From Pseudomonadota bacterium (GTDB lineage Bacteria; Pseudomonadota; Alphaproteobacteria; Acetobacterales; Acetobacteraceae), in NCBI GenBank assembly GCA_021780935.1, contig JAJXXT010000158.1, positions 54,841-118,840 on the forward strand: a stretch of 64,000 nt of DNA, given 5' to 3'. The position numbers were made by a program, and so were the translations under genes. Of the stretch, positions 42,787-51,358 are shown in pieces (positions within the stretch are counted from its first letter, which is position 1; each line of letters opens with the position of its first letter). Below the pieces are notes generated by a model. That model did not search any database. It was not told the origin of the DNA and saw only the letters and a list, made by a program, of their open reading frames with translations.

Positions 42787-43151
42787 GGTGCCGCGCCCAC
42801 GATCACCACCTGGCCGTGGTTCGCGGGGTCGTAACGCACACTCACCTGCTTGCCCGGCTGTACCTGCATCGCGTTGATGGCCGTCACCACGGTCTCGGCC
42901 GTGGCGCTGAACGCGGCGCCACCCGGCGGCTGCACCTCAAGCGCGATCGCCGCCACCGGCTGCCCGTTCACCCGGTTGCCGGTGTCGCGCAGCGAGATCA
43001 CCCGCGCCGTCGCGGTCAGCCCGTGCTCGGTGATCCGCTCGGTGCGCAAACGTCCGCGGATCATCGGCACGACAAAAAAGCTCGCGACCCCTAGGCCGAT
43101 GACCACCATGATGATGGTGAAATTCGCGCCGCTGGTGATGAAGCGGATCAT
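42783..43151 (-). CDS. DUF3592-like single-span membrane protein
   Basis: 122 residues. One N-terminal helix (FTIIMVVIGLGVASFFVVPM) anchors a small beta-sandwich-like domain: TARVISLRDTGNRVNGQPVA, VQPPGGAAFSATAETVV and PGKQVSVRYDPANHGQVVIV, the DUF3592 pattern. It overlaps vgrG upstream and the DUF2169 gene downstream by ATGA, so it is made in step with the type VI cassette. A membrane protein in such a position could be an immunity factor or a membrane-docking part; nothing in the sequence decides this. Confidence 0.72.
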   Translation of the reverse strand: MIRFITSGANFTIIMVVIGLGVASFFVVPMIRGRLRTERITEHGLTATARVISLRDTGNRVNGQPVAAIALEVQPPGGAAFSATAETVVTAINAMQVQPGKQVSVRYDPANHGQVVIVGAAP

Positions 43152-45280
43152 AGGAATATACAGAGCGCGTAGTTGTTGATGGTCATTGGCGCATCGTTCT
43201 TGCTGATGCCGTCGACATCATGCAGGTGCAGCCCGTTGGTGGTCTGCGCGATGCCGTTGACGGCGACATTGAGCCCGACAGCCTGCTGCTGCATACCGAT
43301 CACCGCCTGGCTGCTGCCCACGGTCTGAACCTGCTCACCTAACGAGCTCATAGAAAACCCATAGGCGCTGAGACTCGTCGGCCCGGTCTGCCAGGCCTGG
43401 CTGGGTGCGATGAGGTTGTAGCCGCCCACCGCTGTCACCGTCATCGTCGCTGGCGTCGTGACGGTAATGCCGCCTACCACCGTCTGGGTCAACGACGCGG
43501 CAAAAGTCTGCGACACCGAGCCGGTCACCGTCTGCGAGACCGAACCCGTCACGGTCTGCGTCACCGAACCCGTCACGGTCTGCGTCACCGACCCGCCGAC
43601 GGTCTTTTTGACCGACTGACCGATCGTTTCGCTGACGTCCTGGGTGATGTTGGCGGTGACGGATTTGTCCACGGTGAGGCTCACGTTACCCTGGATCGTC
43701 TCGGTCTGGTTGTTCTTGACCGTGCGCGTCTCGTTGTTCTCAACGACAGCGGTGAGGTCCTTCTGCGCGTGCAGATAGATCTCCTCTGAGCCCGCCTTGT
43801 CCTCGAAGCGCAGCTCGTTGCTGCCCCCGCTCGGCACCGAGGCGGTCTTGATCCCGGACTGCGTCTTGTTGTCCGGCAGCGTGTAGGGAACCGAATTGGT
43901 GCCGTTATAGACCCGCCCGGTGACGATCGGCTGGTCGGGGTCGCCCTCCAGAAACTCGACGATCACCTCCTGGCCGATGCGCGGGATATGGATGGTGCCG
44001 AAGGCGCGCCCGGCCCAGCTCTGCGAAACACGGATCCAGCACGAGCTCTTGTCGTCGTTTTTGCCCAGCCGGTCCCAGTGGAACTGCACCTTCACCCGCC
44101 CGTATTTGTCGGTGAAGATTTTCTCGCCCGACGGGCCGGTCACGATCGCCGTCTGCGGCCCGTGCATCAGCGGCCGCGGCGTGCCGGTGGGGTGGCGATA
44201 GGGCACGTCCATCGGCACCGCGGTGAACTCGTTCTCATAGCGCGCCGGCGTCGTGCGGCCGGTGCCGTGGCTCTGCTCGCTGGCGCGGTGGCGCACTCGG
44301 GTCAGCAGGAACTCCTCCTCCTTGGCACCTTCCTCCGGCCCCTTCGCCTTGCACCGCCGCCCGGCGCCGAAGCTCGCCAGCGCGCCGCGCCCGTGCACGC
44401 GCTGATACAGCGCCTCCTCGATCTCGACATGCATCTTGGTGATGTCGCCGCCGGCGCCGGTATCCGTATAGATGCCGGGGTAGTCGTAGATCTCGTGCTG
44501 CTTCATCGAGGCGGGGTCGGTCACCAGCGTCGGCGTCGAGGCGAGCAGCGATTTCGACGGCGCGGTGAAGTCGTAATCCGTCATCGTCCACTTGCCGGGC
44601 CGATAGGAGTAATCCTGCGCCAGGGCCGCGATGCTCGTCGACTGCATGGCGCCGCCGAGAAAGGCGGCATCGCCCTCGGTGACCGGCTTCGCGCGGTTGT
44701 TGGCGTCAGCGATCACCAGCGTGTGGCTGCTATCGGTATGTTCGTGCCAGTAGAACAGGCCGAACCGCTCCATCAGCCGGGAGACGAAGGCGAGCGTGGT
44801 TTCGCGGTACTGCACACAGTAATCCATCGTCGGCAGGCTCGCGCCGCCGCGGAACTCGAAATCGGTGATGCCCTGCTCGCCGAAGATGGTCTGCAGGATG
44901 TCCTTCGCCGACTGCGTCTGGAAGATGCGGCAATCGGCGATGCAGGAGAGAAACCACAGCCGCGGCACCACTTCCAGCCGCCAGACGGCCAGGCCCTGCG
45001 GATCGACGGTGTAGCCCGAGACGCGGCGCACCATGCCGTTCACCGGAAAACCGGCGCTGTCGGCCGAGGCGCCGAGATACAGCGTCGTCGGGCCGCCGAG
45101 CAGTGAGCGCACATCGGTCTCGGAGGCGGTTGTCGCCACCGTGACCTCGAACAGGAAGGGCTGCGAGATCGCGTCCTCGCCCGTAAGTTCCGTCAGCAGC
45201 ATCACATCGGGCCCGAGCGGAGTGTCGATCGTCAGCAGCCGGCCGGTCTGTTTCAGGGTCAGCGTACCCGTCTCGCTCAT
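43148..45280 (-). CDS. vgrG: VgrG (TssI) type VI secretion spike protein
   Basis: A 710-residue VgrG. The gp27-like part spans about residues 1-380 (QPFLFEVTVATT, YCVQYRETTLAFVSRLMERF, DYSYRPGKWTMTDYDF), then the gp5 OB fold (TDKYGRVKVQFHWDRLGKND, SCWIRVSQSWAGRAFG, IPRIGQEVIVEFLEGDPDQP). The C-terminal needle (about 480-620) has eight-residue repeats such as TVTGSVTQ and TVTGSVSQ, forming the triple-stranded beta-helix. The last 70 residues (AVIGMQQQAVGLNVAVNGIA) are an extra tail with no enzymatic motif. It heads the leftward cassette; no tss core genes are in the window. Confidence 0.92.
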   Translation of the reverse strand: MSETGTLTLKQTGRLLTIDTPLGPDVMLLTELTGEDAISQPFLFEVTVATTASETDVRSLLGGPTTLYLGASADSAGFPVNGMVRRVSGYTVDPQGLAVWRLEVVPRLWFLSCIADCRIFQTQSAKDILQTIFGEQGITDFEFRGGASLPTMDYCVQYRETTLAFVSRLMERFGLFYWHEHTDSSHTLVIADANNRAKPVTEGDAAFLGGAMQSTSIAALAQDYSYRPGKWTMTDYDFTAPSKSLLASTPTLVTDPASMKQHEIYDYPGIYTDTGAGGDITKMHVEIEEALYQRVHGRGALASFGAGRRCKAKGPEEGAKEEEFLLTRVRHRASEQSHGTGRTTPARYENEFTAVPMDVPYRHPTGTPRPLMHGPQTAIVTGPSGEKIFTDKYGRVKVQFHWDRLGKNDDKSSCWIRVSQSWAGRAFGTIHIPRIGQEVIVEFLEGDPDQPIVTGRVYNGTNSVPYTLPDNKTQSGIKTASVPSGGSNELRFEDKAGSEEIYLHAQKDLTAVVENNETRTVKNNQTETIQGNVSLTVDKSVTANITQDVSETIGQSVKKTVGGSVTQTVTGSVTQTVTGSVSQTVTGSVSQTFAASLTQTVVGGITVTTPATMTVTAVGGYNLIAPSQAWQTGPTSLSAYGFSMSSLGEQVQTVGSSQAVIGMQQQAVGLNVAVNGIAQTTNGLHLHDVDGISKNDAPMTINNYALCIFL

Positions 45281-45668
45281 GGTGAGTCCTCCTTGTCTGG
45301 GCCCCGGCGTCCTGGCTCCGGCGTCTTGGCCCCGTTGTCATGGGGCCGATGTCATGGAGAATGTGTCACGGCACCGACATGTCAGGGCCGGAATCTCGGC
45401 CCATCCGGCCCGGCAGCGCCTTTCCGCATCACACTAGACGAACTCGCCGACGCCCCTCAACCACGATCCCCGCGCCGCCGCCGAAACGTCAAGGTGACCC
45501 GCGCGTCTCGTCGGCCGATACGGTCGCGTGGGCCGGGGCGGTGTTCCCGACGCGAAGAACAGACCGCTCGGCGGCCTGACGAACCATGTGGACGCCCCAC
45601 CGCGCGCCAGGATGCCGCGGGCCAGGACGCCACTGGTCAGGATGACGGGAAAGGTTCAGCTTATCGCC
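45281..45668. other. 388-bp divergent intergenic region with two short tandem-repeat tracts
   Basis: Between vgrG (leftward) and the SOUL gene (rightward). At 45304-45359 four 14-bp units (consensus CCGgyGTCnTGGnn) run in exact register, with weaker copies to about 45387. At 45606-45650 three 15-bp units (gCCAGGAtGCCgcgg type) end 18 bp before the SOUL ATG. The rest is plain GC-rich sequence; no convincing small gene or RNA was seen. The first tract lies 24-79 bp upstream of the vgrG start. Confidence 0.75.
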
Positions 45669-46313
45669 ATGCGGAAGTTTGCGACGCTGGCTTCATCCCT
45701 GTTGCTCGGTGCATGCACCGTGTTCGGCGTCCGCTCCGGCACGCCGCAGCCGGGCTTTACCGTCATCGGGCGGATTGGGGCGTTGGAACTTCGCCAGTAC
45801 GGGCCCCGCCTGGCGGCCGAGACAACGGTCGCGGGTGGCGAGATCGATGCTCGTTCGGCCGGGTTCCGGCGCTTGGCCGCCTATATCTTTGGCGCCAACA
45901 CGAAGGCGGGCGGCGGCAGCAGCACCATCGCGATGACGGCGCCGGTGGAGCAGGACCGGGCCGGTGGCGGCACCAAGGTGGCGATGACGGCACCGGTGGC
46001 ACAGGAGGCGGCGAGCAGTGGCTGGACGATCCGGTTCTTCCTGCCGGCCGGGCTGACGCTGGCAACAGCGCCGCGGCCACGCGACCGGACGATCCATCTG
46101 GTCGAAGTTCCGGCGGCCACGATGGCCGTTCTGCGCTTCTCGGGCGTGCCTGGCGCGCATTCGGTTGCGGTTCACAGCCAGCGCCTGCTCGCGACGTTGG
46201 CCGGTTCGCCATGGCAGCCCCATGGCAAGGTGGTCGCGTGGTTCTATGACCCGCCCTGGACGCTGCCGTGGCTTCGACGCAACGAGGTTGCCGTGACAGT
46301 CGTTCGTCGATGA
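45669..46313 (+). CDS. SOUL-family heme-binding lipoprotein
   Basis: 214 residues. The signal ends in a lipobox (SSLLLGAC, Cys16), so the protein is lipid-anchored in the periplasm. The mature part has the SOUL pattern: ELRQYGPRLAAETTV, GFRRLAAYIFGAN, IAMTAPV twice (the second as VAMTAPVAQ), WTIRFFLPAGLTL and a C-terminal YDPPWTLPWLRRNEVAV. SOUL proteins bind heme or other tetrapyrroles. Location next to pufC, convergent with it (76-bp gap), suggests tetrapyrrole handling connected with photosynthesis, though the neighbour on the other side is a type VI cassette. Confidence 0.85.
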   Translation: MRKFATLASSLLLGACTVFGVRSGTPQPGFTVIGRIGALELRQYGPRLAAETTVAGGEIDARSAGFRRLAAYIFGANTKAGGGSSTIAMTAPVEQDRAGGGTKVAMTAPVAQEAASSGWTIRFFLPAGLTLATAPRPRDRTIHLVEVPAATMAVLRFSGVPGAHSVAVHSQRLLATLAGSPWQPHGKVVAWFYDPPWTLPWLRRNEVAVTVVRR

Positions 46314-46389
46314 TCGGCTGACGGGAACCGAGAGCGTCACCGCCCTGCGCCGCCTTCATGCCCGGCAGCGCACGGCAGCGACGCCGGTC

Positions 46390-47403
46390 CTATTTATCCG
46401 TTGCTTGCAGCAGAGGCGGATAGTCCTGCGTCATCGATGCACCGAACATCGGCTTGTAGACACCCTGATGACACGTGGCGCAGTCGAGCTTCGGCCCGTC
46501 GCCCATCGGCCCATGCATGCTCGCGGGGAAGACGTGACCAAGCGGCAACAGGTAGTTGATGTTCAGGTCGCGCACCATGCGGATGCCATACCAGGCGGTG
46601 ACGCGCTGCGGCGTACTCTGCGTCCAGTCTCCGAAGGCTCGGGTCTCGTGGCAGAACGTGCAGTTGACACCGAGCGCCGTGGACATGTGCATCATCAGGG
46701 AATAGGTCCACTCCGCCTGTTTGATCGAGTGGCGATCCGTCCCGGCGAGGGCCTGTGTCGCCTGCACGCGGATCGGATTTCGCGCGGCGAGCAACGGGTC
46801 GATTGGATCGTAGGGAAGCGAGGTATAGCCGGCGACAGGCGCCGGATGCCCCATGCCCGTGGAAGCCTCGGCGACACCGGCCGCGTGCGGTGGCGCGGGA
46901 GTGAACCAGACGAAGGTTGGAATGTTCTGGCCGCGATGACAGGTCCAGCAGGTCACGCCGACGTTCTTGACATGCGTCTTCCAGTGCGAGTTGATCCACT
47001 GGGTCATCTGCAGCATGCGTCGCGCAACGACCTTCGTGTACTTGGCGTCACTCGCGAAATTCGCAGTGTTATGGCAGAAGGCGCAGCCCTGCTTCGGCGC
47101 CACCCAGTTCGTCATGGCCACCATGAGGCCGGTAAACGCACCGACACTGACGTCTTTGAGTACCTGCACGTTCTTGTAGACCTGGCCGGCCATCGGACCC
47201 GCGGCAATGAGCGGTGCATGCGCTGGAAGCTTGTTGGCAACAAGCTCCGCGGCGATGGTTCGTGGGTTTAGCACCTGCTCCATCCCGGTGCCGCGATAAC
47301 CGCGCTGCACCACCTGAACCGGCGGACGCTGAAACGTCGCAATCATCACGATGAGGAACAGTACAGCGATGCCGGCCAGTGAACCGATACGAAGACGGAT
47401 CAT
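46390..47403 (-). CDS. pufC: Photosynthetic reaction centre tetraheme cytochrome c subunit
   Basis: A 337-residue cytochrome with four CxxCH heme sites at residues 107-111 (CAFCH), 152-156 (CWTCH), 248-252 (CTFCH) and 308-312 (CATCH). Met residues about 15-20 positions ahead of several sites (for example MHMSTALG) are likely sixth ligands. It donates electrons to the oxidised special pair on the periplasmic side. The N-terminus ([14 protein letters not shown]) is a membrane helix without a lipobox Cys, so unlike the Blastochloris protein it should stay as an uncleaved anchor. It overlaps pufM by ATGA and is last in the puf operon. Confidence 0.95.
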   Translation of the reverse strand: MIRLRIGSLAGIAVLFLIVMIATFQRPPVQVVQRGYRGTGMEQVLNPRTIAAELVANKLPAHAPLIAAGPMAGQVYKNVQVLKDVSVGAFTGLMVAMTNWVAPKQGCAFCHNTANFASDAKYTKVVARRMLQMTQWINSHWKTHVKNVGVTCWTCHRGQNIPTFVWFTPAPPHAAGVAEASTGMGHPAPVAGYTSLPYDPIDPLLAARNPIRVQATQALAGTDRHSIKQAEWTYSLMMHMSTALGVNCTFCHETRAFGDWTQSTPQRVTAWYGIRMVRDLNINYLLPLGHVFPASMHGPMGDGPKLDCATCHQGVYKPMFGASMTQDYPPLLQATDK

Positions 47404-48377
47404 TTCGGTGCTCCCGGCAGGGTCGCGGGATCGACGATCTTGCCCCAGAGGTGCGGATAGGGTGCTGCGAGCCCGTGCTTCACGCCCCAGAGATACCAGT
47501 TATCGACGACAGTGCCGGTGAGCAGGATGCCGATGCCGCCGACCAGCGGGCAGAGCACGGCACACCACCACGCCCAGCGGTGGATCGACTCCATCGAGGC
47601 GTTGAACCCCATGGTCCAGCGCCAGAACAACGCCCCACGCTCCGCCGCGGTGCCGCGATCGAGTGATTGTTCGACCTCGCGCTCACCGCCGAAGCGCGAG
47701 ACGGCCAGAATGGTGGCGCCATGCATGGCGAACAGCAGTGCCGAGCCGTAGAGGAAGGCAATCGAGAGCATATGGAACGGATTATAGAAGAGATTGCCGT
47801 ATCGCAACGAGAACGCCCCCGTCCAGTCCAGATGCGGGAAAATGCCGAACGGCACAGCTTCTCCCCAGGACCCCATCAGCAGTGGACGTATGAAGCCAAG
47901 AACGAGGTAGAGCCAGATGGGAGACGCGAACGCCCAGGCGGTGTGGGTGCCGAGCCCGAGCGCACGGGCGCGGCGATACATGCGTGTCCACCACAACAGG
48001 ATGGCTGCCGTGAGAAAGAATCCCGCCATCAGCCACCATCCGCCATCAGCGAGCGGGGGAAGGCGCAGCCCGTAGGCCGGCGGGGGCGGCTCCAGTGCCA
48101 GCCACGGCAACTGACGAATGAACTGGACCGGATTCCAGTTGACCGAGGCGAACATGTTGAGGCCGATGATCTCGAAGGCGATGAAGCCGCAAATGAGTGA
48201 CGCAACGCCGGTGGCGCCGAGATAGAGCGGTCCGATCTGCGCGTCGCCGAGCTGCCCGAGCAGATAGGAAAAGCGCGTCGCGGTGCCGCGCGGCCAACTG
48301 CCCCGGGGCAGCTTCACACCGGCATGGGCCGGTGCACGGACCTGCACACGGGTGAAGATATTCTGATATTCGGCCAT
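47400..48377 (-). CDS. pufM: Photosynthetic reaction centre M subunit
   Basis: A 325-residue five-helix subunit, about 17 longer than the Rhodobacter form at the C-terminus ([20 protein letters not shown]). Ligands are in [20 protein letters not shown] (bacteriochlorophyll His), [19 protein letters not shown] (iron His and Glu) and [10 protein letters not shown] (iron His). At the position called M44 in Rhodobacter sphaeroides it has Asp (residue 45 counting Met; codon 48243-48245) instead of Asn, matching the Blastochloris arrangement. GGGGGGAGAAG precedes ATG 48377. Confidence 0.97.
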   Translation of the reverse strand: MAEYQNIFTRVQVRAPAHAGVKLPRGSWPRGTATRFSYLLGQLGDAQIGPLYLGATGVASLICGFIAFEIIGLNMFASVNWNPVQFIRQLPWLALEPPPPAYGLRLPPLADGGWWLMAGFFLTAAILLWWTRMYRRARALGLGTHTAWAFASPIWLYLVLGFIRPLLMGSWGEAVPFGIFPHLDWTGAFSLRYGNLFYNPFHMLSIAFLYGSALLFAMHGATILAVSRFGGEREVEQSLDRGTAAERGALFWRWTMGFNASMESIHRWAWWCAVLCPLVGGIGILLTGTVVDNWYLWGVKHGLAAPYPHLWGKIVDPATLPGAPK

Positions 48378-48396
48378 CGTTTCTTCTCCCCCCCGC

Positions 48397-49224
48397 TCAG
48401 TGCGACCAGATCGGCATGTTCAGCCACCAGGTCCACCATTCCGGCCAGCCGCGGGTCCAGAACGGACCACTGATGAGAATGCAGACCGCGCTCCAGAACA
48501 CAGCCGAAAGCGCCAGCAGCAACCCGAGACGATGAATGCCGAGCGTGCCGATCGAATAGCCGATCGTGTCGCGGAAATATGTGTTCTCTTCCTCGGCGCC
48601 CTTGACGACCTCGCCCTTGCCGGGGTTGAGCGCCGACAGCACCAGCGACCCATGCAGCGCCAGCGCGAGGACCGTGGTGAAAAAGAAACTGATCGCCAGC
48701 ATATGAGCCGGATTGTAGTGGAAGTTCAGATATTGATAGCCTGTGTTCGATACCCAATCGAGATGAGCCATGATGCCATAGGGAAAGCCGTTACCCCAGG
48801 CGCCCATGAGTACCGGGCGGATCACCTCCAGCGTGAAATAGGCAAAGATGGCCATGCTGAAAGCCGCCGGCACATGGTAGCCCATGCCGAGTTTGCGGCA
48901 GATCTCGACCTCCCGCAGCGCCCAGGAGCAGAACGCACCCAGGGCGCAGACGGTGATGAGCTGCCAGAGCCCGCCATGCGCCAGCGGGGCAAGTCCAAGG
49001 CCATACGAAATGGCTGGCGGGGCGATATCGATCTGCCAGATGTTCCAGGTCGGCCCGATCGCAGCACCGTAGAGGATCAGTGCCGTGCCAAGGGCTGCAA
49101 AGAAAACCGAGGTAACGCCGAAGAACCCGACATAGAACGGCCCCACCCAGAAGTCGAACAGATCGCCACCAATCAGTGTGCCGCCCCGCACCCTGTACTT
49201 GGCCTCAAAACTCAACATGGACAT
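48397..49224 (-). CDS. pufL: Photosynthetic reaction centre L subunit
   Basis: A 275-residue subunit. Counting Met, His154 (LDWVSN block) and His174 (NPAHM) bind bacteriochlorophyll, and His191 and His231 bind the iron. Glu213 equals Glu-L212. The next residue, Asn214 (codon 48583-48585), equals L213, which is Asp in Rhodobacter; the partner change is Asp at M44. The sequence ends [19 protein letters not shown] precedes ATG 49224. It forms the core heterodimer with PufM. Confidence 0.97.
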   Translation of the reverse strand: MSMLSFEAKYRVRGGTLIGGDLFDFWVGPFYVGFFGVTSVFFAALGTALILYGAAIGPTWNIWQIDIAPPAISYGLGLAPLAHGGLWQLITVCALGAFCSWALREVEICRKLGMGYHVPAAFSMAIFAYFTLEVIRPVLMGAWGNGFPYGIMAHLDWVSNTGYQYLNFHYNPAHMLAISFFFTTVLALALHGSLVLSALNPGKGEVVKGAEEENTYFRDTIGYSIGTLGIHRLGLLLALSAVFWSAVCILISGPFWTRGWPEWWTWWLNMPIWSH

Positions 49225-49275
49225 GAAGCGCCTCTCCCCTTCGTCGGGTTCTGCGTCAGGCTATGGCGCCCCCGA

Positions 49276-49303
49276 GGCCGGAGCAGGCGGTAAACCGCCG
49301 GCC
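49276..49303 (-). promoter_or_regulatory. Stem-loop between pufA and pufL, candidate mRNA stability element
   Basis: Plus-strand GGCGG (49286-49290), TAAA, CCGCC (49295-49299) form a 5-bp hairpin, extended by outer GGCC arms (49276-49279 with 49300-49303) around a six-base bulge. In the puf transcripts of Rhodobacter, hairpins at this spot slow 3' decay so that the antenna pufBA message outnumbers pufLM. Position fits the same job here. Folding is only inferred. Confidence 0.5.
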
Positions 49304-49325
49304 CGTACCGCGAGAGCGCCGCGCA

Positions 49326-49511
49326 CTATTTCTTCGCGGGCATCGATGACATTTGCGATACCTGCGCCATTCCCGCATGCGGACCATCCAGCCAGTTGAA
49401 CCGATTGGTGCTCAACAGGATGAAGTGGATCAGCAGAGCCAGGGCGAAGAGAAAGCCGAACAACGCCACCAGCGTGCGCCGCGGGTCGAAGATGAGCCAG
49501 ATTCTCCACAT
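49326..49511 (-). CDS. pufA: Light-harvesting 1 alpha polypeptide
   Basis: 61 residues. [20 protein letters not shown] is the classic LH1 alpha N-terminus, followed by the single helix with bacteriochlorophyll ligand His29 ([17 protein letters not shown]). The C-terminal tail ([19 protein letters not shown]) is longer than in some relatives and periplasmic. GGGGAAAAGG lies just ahead of ATG 49511. It pairs with PufB in the ring around the reaction centre; 11 bp separate the two genes. Confidence 0.95.
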   Translation of the reverse strand: MWRIWLIFDPRRTLVALFGFLFALALLIHFILLSTNRFNWLDGPHAGMAQVSQMSSMPAKK

Positions 49512-49522
49512 TGCCTTTTCCC

Positions 49523-49738
49523 CTACGCGAAGCGTGGCAGGAGAGAGGCGAACACGTGGTGAGCCCCCTCAAGCATCGCATATCCATGCGGGCCCGGCAG
49601 CCACGGGCGCCACATCCAGACCAGGATATGGGCAATGATCGCAATGATCACGAACACGGCGAAGCTGGACATGAAGATCCTGTGGAACTCCTGCGCTTCC
49701 TGCTCAGTGAGGCCCGAGCCCCCACCTTTTTCAATCAT
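49523..49738 (-). CDS. pufB: Light-harvesting 1 beta polypeptide with extended C-terminus
   Basis: 71 residues. [20 protein letters not shown] and the helix with ligand His37 ([19 protein letters not shown]) are standard LH1 beta, with the conserved His19 as well. Most LH1 beta chains end soon after the WRPWxPGPxGY segment; this one goes on for another 17 residues ([18 protein letters not shown]). AAGGAGAAG four bases before ATG 49738 is a strong ribosome site. First gene of the puf part; no pufQ precedes it. Confidence 0.94.
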   Translation of the reverse strand: MIEKGGGSGLTEQEAQEFHRIFMSSFAVFVIIAIIAHILVWMWRPWLPGPHGYAMLEGAHHVFASLLPRFA

Positions 49739-49909
49739 GGCTTCTCCTTGGAAACCTCTGCGTGGCTTCCCCATGAGAGCCGCGTGCGAAGCACACGGCC
49801 GATACCGCCGGAACGATAGCTCCAGCGGACGTTTCGCCCAGCCGTGGCCGAGCGAATACGCCTGGTGGCGACGCTGCAAGGCAGCGCCGCGAATATTGGC
49901 AATACGAAC

Positions 49910-51358
49910 TCACGCGACAGGTTCGCGCATGCGCACGCCCCGCACATGGATCTCCGTCACGCAATCGTCGCCGGCGGCGCGTGCCGCCGCCTCCGCCGCA
50001 TCGCGCAGCCGTTTCGCGACCGAAATACGCAGCAGGAAGGGTTCGTCCGCCACCATGCGATCGAGCGTGGTGAGCGCCGCACGGTCCCAGGCCGGACCCG
50101 TCATGGGCGAGTCCCGTGCCGGTGTCGGTTCCAGCTTGTCCATCTCCGTGGCGAGCGGGAGGATGTGGAACAGCGCGTCGAACAGCGCGTTGCACGTCTC
50201 CTGCAGCAGATAGGTCGCCCCGGCGTAACCCATGAACGGTGTTCCGGTGGCACGGCGGATCGCAGCCCCTGGAAAGGAGGCTGGGATATAGGCCGCCCGG
50301 CATCCATGCTCGGCTGCATACATGCGCTCGTTGTAGGAGCCGAACAGCAGCAGCGGCGGGGTGGCACGCATCGCCGCGCGCACCGCCTGGTTGTCAGGTT
50401 TCACGCCGGCACGACGCTCGAACGCGAACGCGCAGGGCAGCCCCATTTCCTCCTCGAGAAAGCGACGGATGCCGCGGGCGTAGGTTGCGGTGGCAACGAC
50501 CGCGAAGCTGGCAGTGGCAAAGAAATCCTGCGTGACGCTGCGCCACAGGTCCCAGAGCGGCTTCAGCGTTGTATGCTTTTCGCGCTCGATGAACGGCTCG
50601 GGGTCCAGGCCCACGAGGCCGCCCAGGGTGCGAAGAAAATTGGTGGTCGCGAACACGCCCAGCGGTGCCCGCAGCCACGGCTGACCCAGCGTCTCGCAGA
50701 GCCTGGCGCCGAACTCATGATAAAGGCAGATATTGGCGTCGGCTTCGGCAAGCCTCGGGATATCCTCGACATGCGCGCCGAGCGGAAAGACGAGATTGAC
50801 CTCACAGCCGATGCCTTCGACGAGCCGACGGATCTCCGCCAGGTCCGATGGCATGTTGAAGGTTCCGTAGATCGGGCCGATGATGTTGACCTTGGGCTTG
50901 GCGCCCTCGGGCCGCTTCGCCGATTTTTTTGCACGACGCGCCCCGAACTCGGTCCAGAGCCAGTTGATGGCGCGGTCGGCCGCCTGCCATTGATCCTCGT
51001 CGATTGTACGGGGAATGAAACGAAGCAGATTCGAGCCTTCCGGCGTCACGCCGCCGCCGATCATCTCGGCGATGCTGCCCGTAACGACGACCGCCGGGAG
51101 ATCGACGTCCTGGGTCGCAGCGGCGCGACGTAGCGCGCCCTCGGTTCCGCTCATCGAGAGATGATCCTCGTTGAGCCCGGTGACGACGATCGGCAGCTCG
51201 TGCGGCGGCAGCGCATCGGTGTAGTGCAGCACGGCGGTAACCGGCAGGTTTTCGCAGCCAACCGGTCCGTCGATCACCACGCGCAGTCCGCGCAGCGCCG
51301 TGAAGGTGTAGACCGCACCCCAATATCCGCCCGCCCGATCATGATCGATGACCAGCAT
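49910..51358 (-). CDS. bchZ: Chlorophyllide a reductase subunit Z
   Basis: A 482-residue nitrogenase-like subunit. It opens [20 protein letters not shown] and has [20 protein letters not shown] with the conserved Cys that helps hold the shared iron-sulfur cluster, then [13 protein letters not shown]. With BchY it forms the catalytic component that reduces ring B of chlorophyllide a on the way to bacteriochlorophyll a. Its ATG overlaps the bchY stop (TGATG). A 171-bp gap with no gene of note separates it from pufB. Confidence 0.95.
   Translation of the reverse strand: MLVIDHDRAGGYWGAVYTFTALRGLRVVIDGPVGCENLPVTAVLHYTDALPPHELPIVVTGLNEDHLSMSGTEGALRRAAATQDVDLPAVVVTGSIAEMIGGGVTPEGSNLLRFIPRTIDEDQWQAADRAINWLWTEFGARRAKKSAKRPEGAKPKVNIIGPIYGTFNMPSDLAEIRRLVEGIGCEVNLVFPLGAHVEDIPRLAEADANICLYHEFGARLCETLGQPWLRAPLGVFATTNFLRTLGGLVGLDPEPFIEREKHTTLKPLWDLWRSVTQDFFATASFAVVATATYARGIRRFLEEEMGLPCAFAFERRAGVKPDNQAVRAAMRATPPLLLFGSYNERMYAAEHGCRAAYIPASFPGAAIRRATGTPFMGYAGATYLLQETCNALFDALFHILPLATEMDKLEPTPARDSPMTGPAWDRAALTTLDRMVADEPFLLRISVAKRLRDAAEAAARAAGDDCVTEIHVRGVRMREPVA

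Noticed and set aside
40399..42834. 811-codon plus-strand frame opposite the DUF2169 gene
   Set aside because: Its apparent repeats are simply the complement of the pentapeptide-coding repeats.
49735..49947. 70-codon minus-strand frame between bchZ and pufB as pufQ
   Set aside because: No membrane helix or PufQ-like sequence, and it overlaps the bchZ end in another frame.
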